From Clostridium ihumii AP5 (GTDB lineage Bacteria > Bacillota > Clostridia > Clostridiales > Clostridiaceae): a stretch of DNA of 64,000 nt. Each line of letters begins with the position of its first letter. Within the stretch, counting starts at the first letter, position 1. Positions 61,191-64,000 of this stretch are shown piece after piece. The notes under the pieces were generated by a model. That model ran no database searches. It saw nothing but the letters and a program-made list of their open reading frames with translations, and was not told the origin of the DNA. The DNA lies in assembly GCF_000612845.1 (NCBI RefSeq), contig NZ_CCAT010000044.1:60326-124325 (forward strand), read 5' to 3'. The translations under genes and the position numbers were made by a program.

Positions 61191-61799
61191 GTGAAGTTGG
61201 CAGTTAAAGCATTTAGAGAGAAGATAAGGTATTTTAATGATTTAGATTACTTAGTTAATGTAATAGCGTTTAATATAGCGCCTACAATAAAAGGGCTTAA
61301 GGCTGCCACCACTGTAACTCTTTGTAATAAAGATAGAAATATGCTTGAAAACTGGAAAAAGTATAAAATAGAAGTATTAAATAGGTTAAAAGTAAAGGCT
61401 TTTGAACTGAAGGAAACAGATAGAGCGATTATTGTATTATTTTACAAAGAAGATATATTAAAAAGTAGCTTAGAAAATGAAGTTACAGAATGTTATTTAA
61501 GTAAATTTGGATATGCATCCAATATGAGTATTGATAAAAAGTTAAAATTATTAAAAGAAAGATATCAAAACAATATTTGTCCACATGAACTTGGATTATT
61601 CTTAGGATTTCCTTTAGAAGATGTAAAGATGTTTATAGAATATCCGAATATGGAATGTTTAATATGTGGTTATTGGAAAGTTTATAATGATGAAAATGGT
61701 GCATTAAAGAAATTTAAAGATTTTGATGATGCTAAATTAGAAATAATAAATAAAGTTTGTAAAGTTTCACCTAGTGTGGAAATTTTAAAAATAGTTTAG
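61191..61799 (+). CDS. DUF3793 family protein
   Basis: A 202-residue protein of a clostridial family with unknown function, commonly next to flavodoxin genes. Typical segments are VIAFNIAPTIKGLKAATTVTL, AIIVLFYKEDIL, CPHELGLFLGFPLEDVKMFIE and CLICGYWKVYND. It has a GTG start with AGAGAGGAGCATAAC. Cotranscription with flavodoxin from the Fur-controlled promoter suggests a role in iron-limited metabolism, possibly haem- or metal-related; this is context inference. No membrane segments are visible. Confidence 0.82.
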   Translation: MKLAVKAFREKIRYFNDLDYLVNVIAFNIAPTIKGLKAATTVTLCNKDRNMLENWKKYKIEVLNRLKVKAFELKETDRAIIVLFYKEDILKSSLENEVTECYLSKFGYASNMSIDKKLKLLKERYQNNICPHELGLFLGFPLEDVKMFIEYPNMECLICGYWKVYNDENGALKKFKDFDDAKLEIINKVCKVSPSVEILKIV

Positions 61800-62340
61800 A
61801 GAATGTATTTAAAATTTTATTAAATGTTTTATACTTTTCAAAGTATGAAAAGTAATTAAATTTATAAAATTATAACTTTGTTAAAGCAGTAAACTAATTG
61901 CTTAATGTGCAGTTTGTTTGCTTTAAAATAAATGACAAATTTAACATCCAAATCCTTTCATAATATATATATGTTTTCAACTGTTGAAAACATTAAAATC
62001 CAAGTTATAACTTGGTTCCTTACAATATAATATTTTTTTAAAACGCAGTATAACAAAAGTTCATTAAATTGAAGCAAAAAGTGTTGGTTTTTATACCAAC
62101 ACTTTTTGTTTTAAATAAATTTAAATTATTAAAATAGAATATATAACTAATAAATGATAGAATGTTTATTAATAGATAATTAGTATGGTTATAAACTTAA
62201 ATATTTAAATATTATTTATAAATATATTAAGTTTATATTAACTTAATTGATTATGTTTCGTAAATTATATTAGGAAGTAATATATATTCTAAAAAGATAT
62301 AGCTAAATAAATATGAGCGTTATAGATTGGAGAGAATAAC
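61800..62340. other. Intergenic region with palindromes before the C39-peptidase gene
   Basis: No gene in 541 bp. Visible elements are ACTTTTC...GAAAAGT (61828-61853, possible terminator of the flavodoxin operon), an 11-1-11 perfect palindrome ATGTTTTCAAC-T-GTTGAAAACAT (61971-61993), the 16-bp palindrome CCAAGTTATAACTTGG (62000-62015) followed by TTCC, which resembles the end of the intergenic repeat family, and a terminator-like hairpin at 62075-62113. Confidence 0.5.
62075..62113 (+). terminator. Rho-independent terminator in the intergenic region
   Basis: AAAAAGTGTTGGT and ACCAACACTTTTT pair around a 7-nt loop, then TGTTTT. The transcript it ends is not clear; the nearest upstream gene stops 275 bp before. 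Confidence 0.85.
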
Positions 62341-63327
62341 TTGAGAAAAAAAAAGAGAAAAAGCGGACTACCTATAATAACTTGTGCTTTAGCTATGATA
62401 CTTTTATTTATTGGTTGTTATAGTTATATAAATAGTACGACAAAAGCTAGTGCTTATGAACAACATATAAAAAATTTAAAAATTCAGTCTGGACTTGGAG
62501 AAAATTATTTAACAGAAGTTGAAAAAGAACAGTTAGAAAAAGAAAGAGCTAAAGAAGAAGCAGCAAAAAAGAAAGAAGAAGAAAAAATAGCTAAAGAACA
62601 AGAAGCAAAAAAGAAGGTAGAAGATTTAGCTAAAAAACAAGAAGCAGAAAAGGAAAAAGAAAAAGAAGAACTTTTAGAAAAACAAAAGGAAGAAGAGAAA
62701 GCAAAAAAGAAGAAAGAGGATAGTGAAAAAGATAAAGAAGTATTAATAGATGTAAAATTAGTTAAACAGATGCCAGAGCTTAAGAATGGATGTGAAGTAA
62801 CTTCACTAGCTATGATGTTAAGTCATGCAGGAATAAACATAGATAAAGTTGCATTAGCAAGACAAGTAAAAAAAGATACTACGGAAATAAAGTATAATGG
62901 TAATGGAACTATAGCTACATGGGGAGACCCAGATGTTGGATTTGTAGGAGATATAACAGGTATTACAGCAGGATATTCTATAAATCCTAAACCACTTTTA
63001 GAATTAGTAAATAAATATGTTAAAGGTGTTAATTTAACAAATTTAGATTACTCGTATATAGAAAAGGCATTAAATGAAAACAAGCCAGTATTAGCTTGGG
63101 TTACTAGTGAATTTACTACTCCAGAAGTTAATAAGACTTGGAAAAGTGGTGACAAAATAATTAAGGCATATTTTAATCAACATGCAGTACTTTTAACAGG
63201 ATATGATTCTGAGTATATTTATTATAACGATCCTTTAAAAGACAAGCCTAATCAAAAGGTTAAAAAAGAAGTATTCAAAAATATATGGAAAAGTACAGGT
63301 CAAAAAGCAATAACATACGAAAAATAA
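62341..63327 (+). CDS. Secreted or anchored C39-family cysteine peptidase
   Basis: A 328-residue protein with TTG start behind GGAGAGAATAAC. The N-terminus is strongly basic (RKKKRKSGLPIIT), followed by one membrane segment (IITCALAMILLFIGCYSYI). Residues about 50-130 are a highly charged Lys/Glu coiled coil. The C-terminal 190 residues are a Peptidase_C39_2-type domain: KNGCEVTSLAMMLSHAGI with the catalytic Cys in NGCEVTSL, the His in YFNQHAVLLTGYDSEYIYYNDPL and the following Asp. Such enzymes are papain-like and sit at the cell surface; the substrate may be peptidoglycan or protein. It is not a bacteriocin exporter. A terminator follows. Confidence 0.83.
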   Translation: MRKKKRKSGLPIITCALAMILLFIGCYSYINSTTKASAYEQHIKNLKIQSGLGENYLTEVEKEQLEKERAKEEAAKKKEEEKIAKEQEAKKKVEDLAKKQEAEKEKEKEELLEKQKEEEKAKKKKEDSEKDKEVLIDVKLVKQMPELKNGCEVTSLAMMLSHAGINIDKVALARQVKKDTTEIKYNGNGTIATWGDPDVGFVGDITGITAGYSINPKPLLELVNKYVKGVNLTNLDYSYIEKALNENKPVLAWVTSEFTTPEVNKTWKSGDKIIKAYFNQHAVLLTGYDSEYIYYNDPLKDKPNQKVKKEVFKNIWKSTGQKAITYEK

Positions 63328-63344
63328 AATATAAATAAAGACAT

Positions 63345-63384
63345 AAAAAGCTATGATTTTAACTTTATAATCATAGCTTTTTGT
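63345..63384 (+). terminator. Terminator after the C39-peptidase gene
   Basis: AAAAAGCTATGATT and AATCATAGCTTTTT pair around a short loop. Confidence 0.9.
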
Positions 63385-63586
63385 ATGTAGTGCTTCAAAA
63401 AGAGTAGAGTATTACAACTAACACAAAATTAATAACTTAGGTTTGTTAAAGAGTATTGTGAAAATATGATATATTTAAATTCAAAACTATTATTTTATAA
63501 GGAGGTTGTTTGAGTTTAAAAAGTTCATATATAGTGTATGGTATAATAATATTGGGGATTATTTTATGAATATGGGGGGAGAAATA

Positions 63587-64000
63587 GTGGAAAAAAAGGA
63601 ATTAAGAAAGAAGATTTTAGTATTAAGAGATGATTTAAAAAGTGACGAAAAAGAAATAATGGATGATATTATATTTTCAAAACTAATAAAAGAAAAATCA
63701 TTTATTGATGCAAAGGTTGTATTTTTATTTGTAAGTTACAAAAGTGAAGTAGATACACATAGAATTATAAGGTATTGTTTTGAAAATGATAAGGTAGTGT
63801 GTATACCTAAGGTTATAAACAAAAAAGATGGTATGAAAGCTTTAAGAATAACATCATTTGAAGATTTAAAAGAGGGATATAAAGGAATCTTAGAATGTGA
63901 TGATGATTTAGAGGAAATATCTACATGTAATATAGATTTAGTTATAATGCCTGGTGCAGTTTTCGATGTAAATTATGGAAGAATAGGATATGGCGGTGGG
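63587..64000 (+). CDS. 5-formyltetrahydrofolate cyclo-ligase (partial, 5' part)
   Basis: The first 138 codons of the enzyme (also called MTHFS) that converts 5-formyltetrahydrofolate with ATP to 5,10-methenyltetrahydrofolate. The GTG start follows GGGGGGAGAAATA. Motifs visible are the N-terminal KKELRKKILVLRDDL, VVFLFVSYKSEVDTHRII, CIPKVI, ITSFEDLKEGYKGILE and the beginning of the ATP/substrate loop VIMPGAVFDVNYGRIGYGGG at the right edge, where the frame leaves the window. The usual length is about 190 residues. The ATGs upstream (63567, 63573) are out of context with the ribosome site. Confidence 0.9.
   Translation, partial: MEKKELRKKILVLRDDLKSDEKEIMDDIIFSKLIKEKSFIDAKVVFLFVSYKSEVDTHRIIRYCFENDKVVCIPKVINKKDGMKALRITSFEDLKEGYKGILECDDDLEEISTCNIDLVIMPGAVFDVNYGRIGYGGG

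Noticed and set aside
62341..63327. C39 peptidase as leader peptidase of the RiPP
   Set aside because: It is 26 kb away, has a coiled-coil anchor and belongs to the surface C39_2 type, not the exporter-linked double-glycine peptidases.
1..64000. CRISPR arrays, tRNA and rRNA genes
   Set aside because: No regularly spaced 25-35-bp repeats with unique spacers and no tRNA- or rRNA-like sequences were noticed; a tRNAscan and CRISPR scan would be decisive.

Overview
The window is chromosomal DNA of a very AT-rich, spore-former-type Firmicute, most likely Clostridium sensu stricto. The reasons are A/T-ending codons, strong AGGAGG-type ribosome sites with frequent TTG/GTG starts, butyrate kinase and phosphotransbutyrylase genes, ferredoxin-dependent 2-oxoacid oxidoreductase genes, a glmS ribozyme, and families common in clostridia (DUF3793, CdaA/CdaR, double HD-GYP). 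No rRNA, tRNA or CRISPR array was seen.

Layout. 1-3.4 kb: end of citC, then citX, a MITE-like intergenic element, a TPR membrane protein, thioredoxin and a small secreted peptide. 3.5-8.4 kb: an unknown helical membrane protein, then cdaA-cdaR-FAD oxidoreductase (c-di-AMP synthesis). 8.5-15.4 kb: energy metabolism, with buk-ptb-buk (butyryl-CoA to butyrate plus ATP), a P-loop ATPase, and a four-subunit 2-oxoacid:ferredoxin oxidoreductase. 15.7-22.4 kb: two bactofilin-like genes, glmM, then a promoter, glmS ribozyme and glmS (amino-sugar supply for the cell wall).

22.4-31.3 kb is an accessory island placed directly after glmS, the classical Tn7 attachment region. A ~145 bp copy of the glmS terminator region lies on each side of it, and its first gene resembles the C-terminal part of the Tn7 targeting protein TnsE. 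The cargo looks like phage defence: a class 2 OLD nuclease plus UvrD-like helicase (Gabija-like), an AbiJ-NTD3/nuclease protein split by a +1 frame change, a proteasome-like N-terminal-threonine hydrolase, and an unrecognised partner.

32.1-36.2 kb is a peptide natural-product (RiPP) locus. It holds a radical SAM/SPASM maturase with an unusual N-terminal JAB/JAMM-like metalloprotease domain, two nearly identical 41-residue precursor peptides each with two cysteines in a glycine-rich C-terminus, a 15-bp hairpin, and an ABC exporter without its own peptidase domain. I regard this locus and the Ntn-hydrolase pair in the island as the two best candidates for undescribed biology.

36.3-64 kb is mostly ordinary chromosome: an AraC/GyrI-like regulator, Rpn nuclease, hydrolases, AI-2E and MFS transporters, PHP phosphatase, NUDIX, GNAT, BrnQ, metallophosphoesterase, HD-GYP and receiver proteins, polysaccharide deacetylase, PrmA-like methyltransferase, Mrp ATPase, a Fur-box-flanked flavodoxin/DUF3793 operon, a C39-family peptidase and the start of 5-formyltetrahydrofolate cyclo-ligase. 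Around 44.7-47.4 kb there are decayed gene fragments (GNAT, Rpn-like, HAD-like). Related palindromic repeats recur between genes.

All calls come from reading the sequence and from remembered family features; no database search was run.
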